This document shows positions 53,581 through 62,091 of a DNA stretch of 64,000 bases, piece by piece. Below the pieces are notes generated by a model. It did not search any database. It was not told where the DNA came from and saw nothing but the letters and a program-made list of their open reading frames with translations. Position 1 is the stretch's first letter; every line of letters starts with the position of its first letter. Source of the stretch: ZC4RG30 sp965652645 (lineage in GTDB: Bacteria > Pseudomonadota > Gammaproteobacteria > Steroidobacterales > Steroidobacteraceae); contig CBFGXE010000006.1 in assembly GCA_965652645.1 (NCBI GenBank), forward strand, positions 1 to 64,000, given 5' to 3'. Position numbers and translations under genes: made by a program.

Positions 53581-55575
53581 TCAGTGCGCCAGCACGATCT
53601 GCTGCTGGTCGCCGGTGCGGACCAGGTCATAGAACGTGCGGAAACGCGGATGGAGGGTTTCCCTCACCAGCAGCGCCTCGCTCGCAAGCAGGCGGTGGAT
53701 CCGCAGCATGCTTCCCTGCGCATCGACGGTGAGGCGGTAGCCCAGCGCGTTGTCATCCGACCCGCGGGGCGCAGGAGCGTCCTGCACCTTGAAGCCCGGG
53801 GGCAGGGTTATCTCGACCACGTCCTCCACGCTGAAGGGATACTCGAAATAGATCGGATGGATCCGTTCGGGCGACACGAACTTCCCCGCCTGTTGCTTGC
53901 CGAAAAGCGCGGCACCCAGCAGCGTCCTGGCGCCGGAAGTGACGGCCCATTGCGGCACCTTGATCCGGTATTCGGTCTCCATGGTCCCGGTGCGCGATGC
54001 CCAGTCAGGTTGCCGCATGATCGTCACTTCGGCGGGTACGCTGATGCTGCTGCGCACCTCCTCGATCATCAGCTCGGTCCGGTCCTTTTCCTCCATCTCG
54101 CGCAGGCCCGCCAGTCTCAGGATGGCCTCGTGGCCCGCATGGATCACCACCAGCGAGCCCTCCAGCGTGCCGTCCCCGGAGAGCGTGAGCCGGGCGGTGC
54201 GGTGGGTGAGGGCGTCACTCGAGCGCGGCATCTCGGTGGTGACCCACTCCGGGCCTTCCGGGCGAAGCTTGATCGCCGGCACCGCGGTGACAGTCCAGGG
54301 AACGAATCCATAGGGAAGTATGGAAAACCCCGGATAGAGCATCTGCTCGCGCCCATCCACCGTGACGAATGCAACGATGTCCGTGAGGCCCTGGGTGAGC
54401 ATCGACTGTGGCTGGAAAAACCGGTGGGTGCGCGGGGCGGCAAGCGCGGGTACCACGGGAATGCCGGCGGCCCGGGCAAGGGCGATGAAATACAGCTGCA
54501 ATTGCGTGGTGTTGCCGCAGCCATGCCGTCCAACCTCCCGCGCGCTGAGGGGAATCCGGCAGTCCTCGCGTGGTTGCCGGGTCCCGTCGACGGGCGGCTC
54601 TTCCACGTTCCTCAGTTCCCGTACGTGCTCGTAGATCTTCCTGGCCTTCACCCCGGCCTCATCGCCGGGCGACACGATGGCATCCAGCCGATCCCGCACC
54701 GCCTTCGGTTGACCGATGAAGCGATCGAAAGCGGCGAGCTGCTCGCGGTTGAAGTCCGCCCAGAACCGCGCCGGATCGGACGTGGGAGCCCGCCCGGTGA
54801 CATAGGTGAACGTGACTGCAAGCTGCACTTCCTCCGCCGGTGGCATGTGTTCCTCGACGGTGAAAGCCGGGACATTGCGCACCTCCATCTGCGCCACGTT
54901 CTTTTCCAGCTTCGGCGGCTCCGTGCCTTCGGGGAGGCCCAGCGGCCAGCTCCACCGTACACCCGCCTCGGAACTCACCCGCAGCGAGAACTTCGCGTGC
55001 CTGGTGAAGAGGTCCTGGTTCAGCAGCCAGCGCGAATGGTAGAGGAAGCGCATGGTGTCGAACTTGCGCAGCAACCGGTACTCGATGACGCTGCCCACCC
55101 GCACATCTTCCATGGTGAAGGACTTTGCATAGATGCCGACGTTCCTGCCCGCCGCCAGCGGCCGGTCATAGACCTGGCCCCTGAACGGCACGATGGTCCC
55201 ATCCGGCTGTATGACCCGCGCCTCGATGCCTTCGATGCTCTCCAGCCGTTTCTCGTAATTGATGCTGACATTGGCCAGGTTGCGGCCTTCTTCGGTCAGT
55301 ACCTTGATCTGGCGGTACACCAGCTCGCTGCCGGCGCGGTCATCCCGGTCGACCTGGGTGTACAGGTATACCGCCGCCGCACCCGGGGCCAGCGGCTCGC
55401 TGGTCATCGCCAGCTCTTCAGGCGGCACCTCGCGCCATTGGCCGGGGACCGGCTGGTCCTGCGTGTTCCTCGAGGGCTTTGCGCCGATGGCCGCGCCGAA
55501 TGCCGGTGACGCCAGGACGAGAACAAGTGCTGCCAGGCAGATCGTGGCGGACAACGGACGGCGTGCAGCGGTCAT
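53581..55575 (-). CDS. exported DUF3857/transglutaminase-like protein (copy 1)
   Basis: A 664-residue exported protein in the same family as the downstream gene. Signal peptide to about residue 28. Seen: LYTQVDRDDRAGSELVYRQIKVLTEEGR and the DUF3857 block, then a transglutaminase-like domain with VGRHGCGNTTQLQLYFIALARAAGI, where C353 is in the catalytic position. The two copies share design but have clearly different sequences. Start: ATG 55575 (frame open earlier, no signal peptide there). First gene of a two-gene operon. Substrate unknown. Confidence 0.75.
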   Translation of the reverse strand: MTAARRPLSATICLAALVLVLASPAFGAAIGAKPSRNTQDQPVPGQWREVPPEELAMTSEPLAPGAAAVYLYTQVDRDDRAGSELVYRQIKVLTEEGRNLANVSINYEKRLESIEGIEARVIQPDGTIVPFRGQVYDRPLAAGRNVGIYAKSFTMEDVRVGSVIEYRLLRKFDTMRFLYHSRWLLNQDLFTRHAKFSLRVSSEAGVRWSWPLGLPEGTEPPKLEKNVAQMEVRNVPAFTVEEHMPPAEEVQLAVTFTYVTGRAPTSDPARFWADFNREQLAAFDRFIGQPKAVRDRLDAIVSPGDEAGVKARKIYEHVRELRNVEEPPVDGTRQPREDCRIPLSAREVGRHGCGNTTQLQLYFIALARAAGIPVVPALAAPRTHRFFQPQSMLTQGLTDIVAFVTVDGREQMLYPGFSILPYGFVPWTVTAVPAIKLRPEGPEWVTTEMPRSSDALTHRTARLTLSGDGTLEGSLVVIHAGHEAILRLAGLREMEEKDRTELMIEEVRSSISVPAEVTIMRQPDWASRTGTMETEYRIKVPQWAVTSGARTLLGAALFGKQQAGKFVSPERIHPIYFEYPFSVEDVVEITLPPGFKVQDAPAPRGSDDNALGYRLTVDAQGSMLRIHRLLASEALLVRETLHPRFRTFYDLVRTGDQQQIVLAH

Positions 55576-55759
55576 CCCTGAACAACCTCCCTGCGGCTGT
55601 CTTTGTTGACAGGGTCGGGCCGATGCTAGCACCGCAGGCAGGGGGAGTCTTCCGCTTCGCGCTCACTTGTAGCCACAAAGGTATGACATATTTTGCGGTG
55701 CTTTCTCCGAAAAAAATGCCCATGCCGGGCCCGGTCGCCCTTCCAGCGCGCGAGATGCC

Positions 55760-56380
55760 ATGGACGCCACGTTCCACTTCTACGAACCCGAAAAGGGCCA
55801 TGGCCTGCCCCATGACCCGTTCAACGCCATCATCGGCCCCCGGCCCATCGGCTGGATATCCACCCATGATGGCGCGGGGAACTTCAACCTCGCGCCATAC
55901 AGTTTTTTCAACGCCTTTGCGTACAAGCCGCCGGTGATCGGCTTTTCCAGCAGCGGCCGCAAGGACACGCTGCGCAATGCCGAAAGGACCGGCGAGTTCG
56001 TATGGAATCTCGCCACCATGGCGCTGGCTGGCGCAATGAATGCCAGCTCGGCCACCGTGGCGCCGCAGGTCAGCGAGTTCACCCTCGCGGGGCTGACGCC
56101 GGTGGCATCCAGGAAAGTGGCCGCTCCCCGGGTGGGCGAAAGTCCCGTGGCATTCGAATGCAAGGTCACCCAGGTCGTGAGGTTGCACGACCGGCATGAC
56201 ACGCCCCTGCCGAACTGGGTCGTCTTCGGCGAGGTTGTCGCGGCGCATGTGGCCCGCCACCTGCTCGTGGACGGCATCTATGACACGGCGGCCGCCCATC
56301 CCATCCTCAGGGCGGGCGGGGTGGATGCCTATGTCGAGGTCTCGCCCGAAAAGGTCTTCCGGATGCAAAGGCCCGCATAG
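55760..56380 (+). CDS. flavin reductase-like (FMN-binding split barrel) protein
   Basis: A 206-residue cytosolic flavoprotein. Seen: GPRPIGWISTHDGAGNFNLAPYSFFNAFAYKPPVIGFSS, the typical FMN-binding region of the flavin-reductase-like family, and TGEFVWNLATMALAGAMNASSA. Such proteins reduce FMN or act on flavins; no partner monooxygenase is adjacent. It starts at ATG 55760. A 184-base region upstream separates it from the DUF3857 operon. It is followed by the metallo-beta-lactamase lipoprotein gene, 116 bases away. Confidence 0.78.
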   Translation: MDATFHFYEPEKGHGLPHDPFNAIIGPRPIGWISTHDGAGNFNLAPYSFFNAFAYKPPVIGFSSSGRKDTLRNAERTGEFVWNLATMALAGAMNASSATVAPQVSEFTLAGLTPVASRKVAAPRVGESPVAFECKVTQVVRLHDRHDTPLPNWVVFGEVVAAHVARHLLVDGIYDTAAAHPILRAGGVDAYVEVSPEKVFRMQRPA

Positions 56381-56496
56381 GGCCGACTGCGCGCATTGCC
56401 CACCTCGGGGATGCGGGCTACCCTTGCGCCAGCCGCGGGGAGGCCACGCGGGCACGGGGGGTGCACGGTTCCCCACTTCAATCCGAGGAAGAGAAC

Positions 56497-57447
56497 ATGA
56501 ACAAGTCCCGCTTCGCGGCGCCGCCGCTCCTCTGCGCATGGCTGGCCACCGGCCTTGTCGCCTGCTCCGATCCGCCGCCGCCGCCGGCCGCCGCACCCGC
56601 GCCGTTGAGCGAGAACGTGCGCACTTTCAACATCGGCGGCATGACGGGTATTGCGGTGCGCGATGGCGGACTGGACCTGCCCAACGACAACCAGGTGTTC
56701 GGCGTGGGCCTCACGCCGGAAGAGGTTGCCGGGGTGCTCGGCGCCGCCGGCCTGCCCACCGACAAGCTCAGCCTTTCGGTGCAGCCGCTGGTGGTGAAGG
56801 TGGGCGGCCGCGTGCTGCTCTTCGATACCGGTGCCGGCAACGCCATGGGCGAGGGTGCCGGCAAGCTCGGGGCTTCGCTCGCCGAGGCGGGCGTCACGCC
56901 CGGCAGCGTCACCGACATCTTCATTTCCCACCTGCATCCCGACCATGTCGGCGGCCTCATCGACGCCGCCGGGGATCCGGTGTTCCCGAACGCGACCGTG
57001 CGCATTTCCGAACTGGAGTGGGAGACCCTGCTCGGCTTGGATGACCGCACTGCCGCCAGCTTCAACCTGAGCCGCCACATGGAGATCGCCCGCGCCATCA
57101 AACCCTCGGTGGCGCCCTTCAAGCCGGGCACGGAGCTGCTGCCGGGGATCGTGCGCGCGGTGGAGGTGAAGGGCCACACTCCCGGCCACTCCGCGTTCCG
57201 CATCGGCTCGGGCAGCAATTCGCTGCTGTACGTCGGTGATTCCATGCACCACCACGTGGTCTCGGTGCAGAAGCCGGAATGGCGCATCGCATTCGACAGC
57301 GACGGTGCCACCGGGGCGGCCAGTCGGGCCAGCCTGCTGGCGGAACTGGCCACCAGCGGGCAGCGCATCTATGCGGTGCACTTCCCGTTCCCGGGCGTGG
57401 GGCGCATCGAGAAGCGCGATGAAGGGTTCGCCTGGGTGGCGGAGTAG
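56497..57447 (+). CDS. metallo-beta-lactamase-fold lipoprotein
   Basis: A 316-residue lipoprotein with lipobox LVAC (C23) and a Pro-rich linker (26-38). The Zn motif is HLHPDH (145-150) in FISHLHPDHVGGL, the second site has HTPGHSA, and the third has GDSMHHHVV. It resembles lactonase/AHL-lactonase-like or quorum-quenching-type and other exported hydrolases. The ATG at 56497 is preceded by GAGGAAGAG. Substrate unknown. Confidence 0.78.
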   Translation: MNKSRFAAPPLLCAWLATGLVACSDPPPPPAAAPAPLSENVRTFNIGGMTGIAVRDGGLDLPNDNQVFGVGLTPEEVAGVLGAAGLPTDKLSLSVQPLVVKVGGRVLLFDTGAGNAMGEGAGKLGASLAEAGVTPGSVTDIFISHLHPDHVGGLIDAAGDPVFPNATVRISELEWETLLGLDDRTAASFNLSRHMEIARAIKPSVAPFKPGTELLPGIVRAVEVKGHTPGHSAFRIGSGSNSLLYVGDSMHHHVVSVQKPEWRIAFDSDGATGAASRASLLAELATSGQRIYAVHFPFPGVGRIEKRDEGFAWVAE

Positions 57448-57468
57448 CCTCCGCCCTGGATCTGCGCT

Positions 57469-57498
57469 GACCCGACGGGCTTCCCGCCTTGTCGGGTC
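57469..57498. terminator. hairpin between convergent genes
   Basis: GACCCGAC pairs with GTCGGGTC around a 14-base loop, starting 21 bases after the lipoprotein stop and ending just before the stop of the opposite MFS gene. No T-tract. Confidence 0.45.
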
Positions 57499-58746
57499 CT
57501 ATGGCGCTTCCGGTACCACGCTGGACCGGGTGGCGTCGCCGGCCACCTGGGCTGCCGGATAGCGCGGCATCAGCAGGAAACCGCCGCAGGTCACGAGAAG
57601 TCCGATGGCACTGGCCCCCAGCGCGATCGAATAGCTGCCCGTGGAATCGCGCACGGCGCCCACCCACAGCGGCCCCAGCCCCGACGCGAACACGAACGCG
57701 AAGTACAGCCAGCCGAAGATCCGGCCGAACTGCAGCAGGCCGAAGTAGCGCGCGATCAGGAAGCTCATCAGGTCGAGCTCCGCGCCCAGTGCCAGCCCCA
57801 GGGCGATGGCCGTAATGGTGGCGGATTCCACGCCGTTGACCAGGAACATCAGGATGCCACCGGCCGCCACCAGGCAGATGGCAATGGCGATGCGGGGGGC
57901 GAACACGCGGTCGAGCAGGAAACCCACCACCAGGCGACTGGCAATGACGGCGAGGCCGATCTGGCCTGCCACCTTGCCGGCCGTGCGCGCATCCATGCCT
58001 GCGTCGTTCAGCATCGGCACGAAGTGGGGCAACAGTCCGGCGAAAGCCAGCGACATCGCCGCGAAGGTGCCGGCCAGCATCCAGAACACCGGCGAACGCG
58101 ACCAGTTGGCCGCCGTCGGACCGGCCGCGGCCCGGGCCACGGTCGGCTGTGCGTGCCGCTGGGTACCCAGCGCATGGCGCGTCGGGATGAGGAACGCAGC
58201 GATGACCGCACCAGCCAGCGGCACGATGGCCAGGCGGTGGTAACCGGAGCGCCAGCCATGATCATCGATCTCGGCAGCCAGCAGCGGCGGGATGATGGCC
58301 GCGGCAATGCCGATGCCTGTCATCGTCAGGCCCAGGGCGATGCCGCGATGCCGGTCGAAGGTCTCATTGACGATCTTGCTGAAGGCGATCGGACCCGAGG
58401 CCGCCCCGACGAAGGCCACCAGGGCCTGCAGCAGGAAATAGCTGTTCACCGAATGGATGAAAGTGCCCAGCGAGGCAAAACCCACCGACAGCAGCAGCAG
58501 CCCGCCCACGGCGGGCCACTTGGCGCCCATGCGGTCCACCAGCCAGCCCACCATGGGATTGGCGCACGCCAGCGCCATGGTCACCAGCAGCACGCCGAAG
58601 CCGAACTGCGCCCGCGTCAGCCCGAAGTCGGCCGTGAGCCCGGCCACGAACAGGCCGTTGGTGTACAGCAGCAGCGCCGACACACCGGTCGCGCTGCCGA
58701 GTACGGCCCCGCAAAGGCTGCGGGGCCAGCCACGTGCCGGATCCAT
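57499..58746 (-). CDS. MFS transporter
   Basis: A 415-residue protein with about 12 membrane helices. Seen: a first-helix region TGVSALLLYTNGLFVAGL, the conserved loop GWLVDRMGAKWPAV between helices 2 and 3, RHRGIALGLTMTGIGIA and a C-terminal half starting near residue 210. It resembles MCT/oxalate-formate-type carriers. It is the last gene of a four-gene operon with an exported FAH-family protein and would import a carboxylate product. The substrate is not known. Confidence 0.82.
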   Translation of the reverse strand: MDPARGWPRSLCGAVLGSATGVSALLLYTNGLFVAGLTADFGLTRAQFGFGVLLVTMALACANPMVGWLVDRMGAKWPAVGGLLLLSVGFASLGTFIHSVNSYFLLQALVAFVGAASGPIAFSKIVNETFDRHRGIALGLTMTGIGIAAAIIPPLLAAEIDDHGWRSGYHRLAIVPLAGAVIAAFLIPTRHALGTQRHAQPTVARAAAGPTAANWSRSPVFWMLAGTFAAMSLAFAGLLPHFVPMLNDAGMDARTAGKVAGQIGLAVIASRLVVGFLLDRVFAPRIAIAICLVAAGGILMFLVNGVESATITAIALGLALGAELDLMSFLIARYFGLLQFGRIFGWLYFAFVFASGLGPLWVGAVRDSTGSYSIALGASAIGLLVTCGGFLLMPRYPAAQVAGDATRSSVVPEAP

Positions 58747-58757
58747 TCCCGGGCTGC

Positions 58758-59951
58758 TCAGGGCTGTGCCACGAAGCGGTGCCGCTGCGTGCCGATGCCC
58801 TCGATGGTGCAGACGCCCACGTCACCCGGCTTGATCCAGGAGGGGTTGTCGCGCTCGATGTTCGTGCCGGATGGGCTGCCCAGCGCGATCATGTCGCCGG
58901 GCCGCAGCGAGAGGATGTTGGAGGCATAGGAGAGCATCTCCCACTGGTTGTACTCCATGCGCCCGGTGTTCGAGTCCTGCTTGACCTCGCCGTTGAGCGT
59001 GAAGAAATGGCGGATGTTGGTGGGTTCAGGCACGAATTCCTTGGGCACGATGAAGGGACCGATGGGCCCGAAGGTATCGTGGTTCTTCTGCACCAGCCAG
59101 TCGGGGCCACCGCCCATCTTGCGGTCGCCGCGGCCGCCGCGGTCCGAGAGGTCGATGTGGACGGTGTAACCGAAGATGTAATCCGCCGCCGAGGCCACCG
59201 GGACGTTCTTCGCCGGTTTGCCGATCACCACGGAAAACTCGCATTCCCAGTCGATCTGGTCGCGGCCGCGCGGGATGACCACGTCGTCGTTCGCACCCAC
59301 GATGGTGGTGGGCGACTTGATGAAGAGATAGGGGTTGTCGCCGCGGGTATCGTTTGCCGCCCGCTCCCAGATGCCGGGCGCCGACTGCGCACCGCCGCGC
59401 GGCGGGCCGCCGGCCCCGGGCAGTGCGCCCGGAGGTCCGCCAGCGCCGGGTGCACCACGCGGGGGCGTGCCGGCGGGAGCCGGCCCGCCGGGGCCCGAAC
59501 CGGCGCCGCGTCCGCCCTGCGCGATGATGCCAGCGGCATGTTCCGGATAATTCGCGCCGGCATTGAGCATCAGGGTGGGACGCACCGGCGGCAGGATCTT
59601 CACGTTGGCAATCTGCCGGATGTAGGCGGCGTTCTGCGTGCCGGCATTCGCCGCGGCGAGCTGCCTGAGTCGTGGCCCGAATTCCGCGTCATAGCGTGCG
59701 ATCACGTCCTTGAGGTCGGTCGGGAACGAGACCCTGGGCGCGCCGGCGTTCTGCCGTTCGTACTGGGCATTGGCCGCCGCCACGTCGATCACGACGGTGT
59801 CACGCAACACCAGCCCCACGAAATCGCGCCCATCGGTCTGGAAGGTGCCGAGCTTGAAGGGAGTGCCCGCCGGCTGCGCGGCACCCGCTGTCCCTGCGGC
59901 CAGGACCATTGCCAGCGCCAGCGCCGGCATCACGGATCGACTGGTGTTCAT
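58758..59951 (-). CDS. exported fumarylacetoacetase (FAH)-family protein with Gly/Pro insert
   Basis: A 397-residue FAH-family hydrolase. An N-terminal signal peptide (residues 1-25, AGTAGAAQP) makes it periplasmic, which is unusual for this family. Core: LNAGANYPEHAAG, DWECEFSVVIGKPAKNV with metal-binding E236/E238, FGYTVHIDLSDRGGRG, GPFIVPKEFVPEP and GDMIALGSPSGTNIERD. FAH-fold enzymes hydrolyse or decarboxylate beta-keto-acids from aromatic degradation. A Gly/Pro insert fills 146-193 next to the active-site loop. ATG 59951 has AGGGGCAGAG upstream. Confidence 0.78.
   Translation of the reverse strand: MNTSRSVMPALALAMVLAAGTAGAAQPAGTPFKLGTFQTDGRDFVGLVLRDTVVIDVAAANAQYERQNAGAPRVSFPTDLKDVIARYDAEFGPRLRQLAAANAGTQNAAYIRQIANVKILPPVRPTLMLNAGANYPEHAAGIIAQGGRGAGSGPGGPAPAGTPPRGAPGAGGPPGALPGAGGPPRGGAQSAPGIWERAANDTRGDNPYLFIKSPTTIVGANDDVVIPRGRDQIDWECEFSVVIGKPAKNVPVASAADYIFGYTVHIDLSDRGGRGDRKMGGGPDWLVQKNHDTFGPIGPFIVPKEFVPEPTNIRHFFTLNGEVKQDSNTGRMEYNQWEMLSYASNILSLRPGDMIALGSPSGTNIERDNPSWIKPGDVGVCTIEGIGTQRHRFVAQP
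59373..59516. repeat. tandem repeats coding the Gly/Pro insert of the FAH protein
   Basis: In-frame imperfect repeats encoding GGPP/GAGG/PRGA units inside the FAH-family gene, of the same kind as at 23256-23432 and 24652-24888. Confidence 0.6.
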
Positions 59952-59985
59952 CTCTGCCCCTTTCGATGTAGTTGAGGAAATCAGG

Positions 59986-60390
59986 TCAGGGCGCGACGAC
60001 GCCCGGCACCACCAGTGCCGGCGGTATCGCGTCTCCGGTGCCGATCCTGCGCCCGTCGGCCAGGACCAGGTGATCGATGCTGCCCCCGGGGCGCCCGTCC
60101 TTGAAGGGATGGCCGACCACCGTGACCAGGTCACCGGCCTTCACGGTGTCCCGCGTCCAGCCCACGCGCTTGAGCACGGAGATGGCCGCGCCCTCGAAGC
60201 TCAGCACCGTGGTCTTGCCCTCGGCGGTGACCTCCAGTTCCACCCACACATGCGGGTTGGTCCACTGGACTTCCTTCACGCGCCCCTGGTAGTTGACGGT
60301 CTTCGTCATGTCGAACATGGCGAAGGAATGGTGTGCCAGCGCCGCCAGCGGCATGCCCAGTGCGGCGAGCAGGATGATGGTCTTTCTCAT
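59986..60390 (-). CDS. DUF6152-like exported protein (copy 2)
   Basis: A 134-residue periplasmic protein: signal peptide ends AALA, followed by HHSFAMFDMTKTVNYQGRVKEVQWTNPHVWVELE, the hallmark of DUF6152. It resembles the gene at 20475 but is not a close copy. It is third from the end of the four-gene operon divergent from the TetR gene, 34 bases before the FAH gene. Function unknown. Confidence 0.78.
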   Translation of the reverse strand: MRKTIILLAALGMPLAALAHHSFAMFDMTKTVNYQGRVKEVQWTNPHVWVELEVTAEGKTTVLSFEGAAISVLKRVGWTRDTVKAGDLVTVVGHPFKDGRPGGSIDHLVLADGRRIGTGDAIPPALVVPGVVAP

Positions 60391-60406
60391 GAACGGCCTC
60401 CGGCGG

Positions 60407-61228
60407 TCACAGGTCGCGATTGTTCTCGCACAGGTACTCCTCGAACCGGCTGCCCGGGGGCATCGGCGTGTAGGCCCTGCGGATGGTGTAGGGCTCCAGG
60501 AAGGCTTCCGGGTCGGTGAGCGTCATCTCGATCTCCAGCCGCGTGGGGCTGACGCGGCGGATGCGCTCCACCACCGTGAGCTTGTCGGAGTAGGGAATGC
60601 CGTCGCGGTCGATGGTGGCCGCGCGGATGTTGTTGGTCTCCACCACCAGCGTGTCACCTTCCCAGCGGCCCACCGAATCGCCGTTGAAGCTGGGTTCGGC
60701 GCCGATGGTGTGGCCGATGCCATCCATGTAGATGCGGCGGATGTCATGCAGCACGCCGAGGTTCATGGTGATCTGGCCCGGCGTCTGGATGATCTCCACC
60801 GGCATGGTGCCGAAGCGCGCGATGCCGAACGCCAGGCAGCGGGTGACGGTGTCCGGCTCCTGCACGCCCGTCTCCAGGTCCTTGCTCCAGGCGGCGAACT
60901 TCTTCGCGTATTCCGGGGTGAGCCTGGGCGGGGCGGGGCGCGTGAAGCGCGCCGCGCCACCGCCCGGCGGTGCGCCTGCGGGGGGGCCAGGTGGGCGGCC
61001 GGCCGACACACCACCCGGGGGGGACGCGGAGTTCGATGCCGCTGGAGGTGGTGTGCCGACCGGCGGCCCGAAATAGGCGAACTCCGGGTTCCACATGCCC
61101 GAGATGTTTGGACGGGACGGATCCCCGTACAGCGGATCCTTCATCGCTGCGGCTGCATGTGCCGCGGTTCCTGCTGCACACAGCCCAAGTAGAATGACCG
61201 AACGGAACACCAGACTGGAGCCAAGCAT
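60407..61228 (-). CDS. exported protein of unknown function with Pro/Gly-rich segment
   Basis: A 273-residue exported protein and the first gene of the operon. Signal peptide to about residue 25. After PNISGMWNPEFAYFGPP there is a Pro/Gly-rich segment (60-95), then RLTPEYAKKFAAWSKDL, DTVTRCLAFGIARFGTMPVEIIQTPGQITMNLG and SVGRWEGDTLVVETNNIR, ending RRAYTPMPPGSRFEEYLC. This composition (often next to DUF6152 genes) is known from Steroidobacter-like genomes to me only as conserved hypothetical. It stands next to an operator and is probably induced under TetR control. Confidence 0.6.
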   Translation of the reverse strand: MLGSSLVFRSVILLGLCAAGTAAHAAAAMKDPLYGDPSRPNISGMWNPEFAYFGPPVGTPPPAASNSASPPGGVSAGRPPGPPAGAPPGGGAARFTRPAPPRLTPEYAKKFAAWSKDLETGVQEPDTVTRCLAFGIARFGTMPVEIIQTPGQITMNLGVLHDIRRIYMDGIGHTIGAEPSFNGDSVGRWEGDTLVVETNNIRAATIDRDGIPYSDKLTVVERIRRVSPTRLEIEMTLTDPEAFLEPYTIRRAYTPMPPGSRFEEYLCENNRDL

Positions 61229-61248
61229 CAGGACGCCCCCCTTTCTCC

Positions 61249-61274
61249 GGAATTAATTCCTAGTGCGAGGAATT
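61249..61274. promoter_or_regulatory. palindromes in the TetR/operon intergenic region
   Basis: AATTCCT-AGTGCG-AGGAATT (61255-61274) is a perfect 7-bp inverted repeat; GGAATTAATTCC (61249-61260) is a second perfect palindrome overlapping it. They lie 21 bases upstream of the operon start codon and 86 bases upstream of the TetR gene start. They are probable TetR operators acting on both promoters. Confidence 0.6.
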
Positions 61275-61359
61275 TAACTGATCGACCGCGTGCGGACCAG
61301 TGCTGCGCGCCGGTCGGCCGTGCAGCAGGAGCAGGCGGATTTGTGCTAAGCAGTAACCC

Positions 61360-62091
61360 ATGAAAGCCAACAAGACTGTCCCGGCCGGCAAGTCGCCCAA
61401 GGCGACCAGGGCAACCAAGGGCCTGGCCAAGCCGCGGCGCAGCCGCGGGCGTCCCCGCGCCAAGCACGGGGCCGTGGGGCGCGAGGCCATCGTGACCTCG
61501 GCCCGCAAGCTGCTGGAGAAGACCCAGCCGCACAAGGCCACCATTTCCTCCATCGCCCGCAGCGCCGGGGTGGATCCGGCCCTGGTGCGCTACTACTTCA
61601 GCAGTCGCGAGGAGCTGCTGCTGGCGGTCATCGAGGACATCCTTGCCAACTGGGAGCACACCCATCCGCCGGTGGCCACGGGACCTGCGGCGCGGCTCGC
61701 AGCCGACGTGCGCGACATGGTCGACTTCGCCCTGAACGTGCGCTCGATGCAGCGGCTGATGATCGATGAGTGCGCGAGTTCCCGGTCGCCTGAGGTGCGC
61801 CGCCGGGTTCGCGAGCTGAACACCGGCGTGGTGAGCCGTTATGCGCTGATGCTGCATACGGAAAAGGAAAGCCGCACCAGTTCCACCGACCCGTTGTTCA
61901 TGCACGTGGCGCTGATCGGCATGTGCGAGTTCTTCGCGGCCGCGCAGGCGATGATCATGCCGCTGGTGCCGGAGGGCATCAGCGCCGAGGAACTGGCCGA
62001 GCGGTACAAGGACTTCATCGTGCGGATGGTCCTGGACGGCCTGCGCTCGCGCGTGGAGCCCTGGTCGGTCAAGGCCCACGCTGCGACCTGA
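61360..62091 (+). CDS. TetR/AcrR-family transcriptional regulator
   Basis: A 243-residue regulator. A Lys/Arg-rich extension (1-40, with PRRSRGRPRAKHG) precedes the helix-turn-helix (about 45-92: TISSIARSAGVDPALVRYYFSSREELLLAVIEDI). The C-terminal ligand domain (95-235) is helical. Basic N-terminal extensions are seen in related AT-hook-like TetR proteins. It is divergent from the four-gene operon and likely controls it. Its 3' end overlaps the convergent metallo-beta-lactamase gene by 23 bases. Confidence 0.85.
   Translation: MKANKTVPAGKSPKATRATKGLAKPRRSRGRPRAKHGAVGREAIVTSARKLLEKTQPHKATISSIARSAGVDPALVRYYFSSREELLLAVIEDILANWEHTHPPVATGPAARLAADVRDMVDFALNVRSMQRLMIDECASSRSPEVRRRVRELNTGVVSRYALMLHTEKESRTSSTDPLFMHVALIGMCEFFAAAQAMIMPLVPEGISAEELAERYKDFIVRMVLDGLRSRVEPWSVKAHAAT

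Noticed and set aside
61360..61480. A second start for the TetR gene past the basic extension
   Set aside because: Codons 1-40 are in frame and basic, and no ribosome site was seen before a later Met, so I kept the first ATG.
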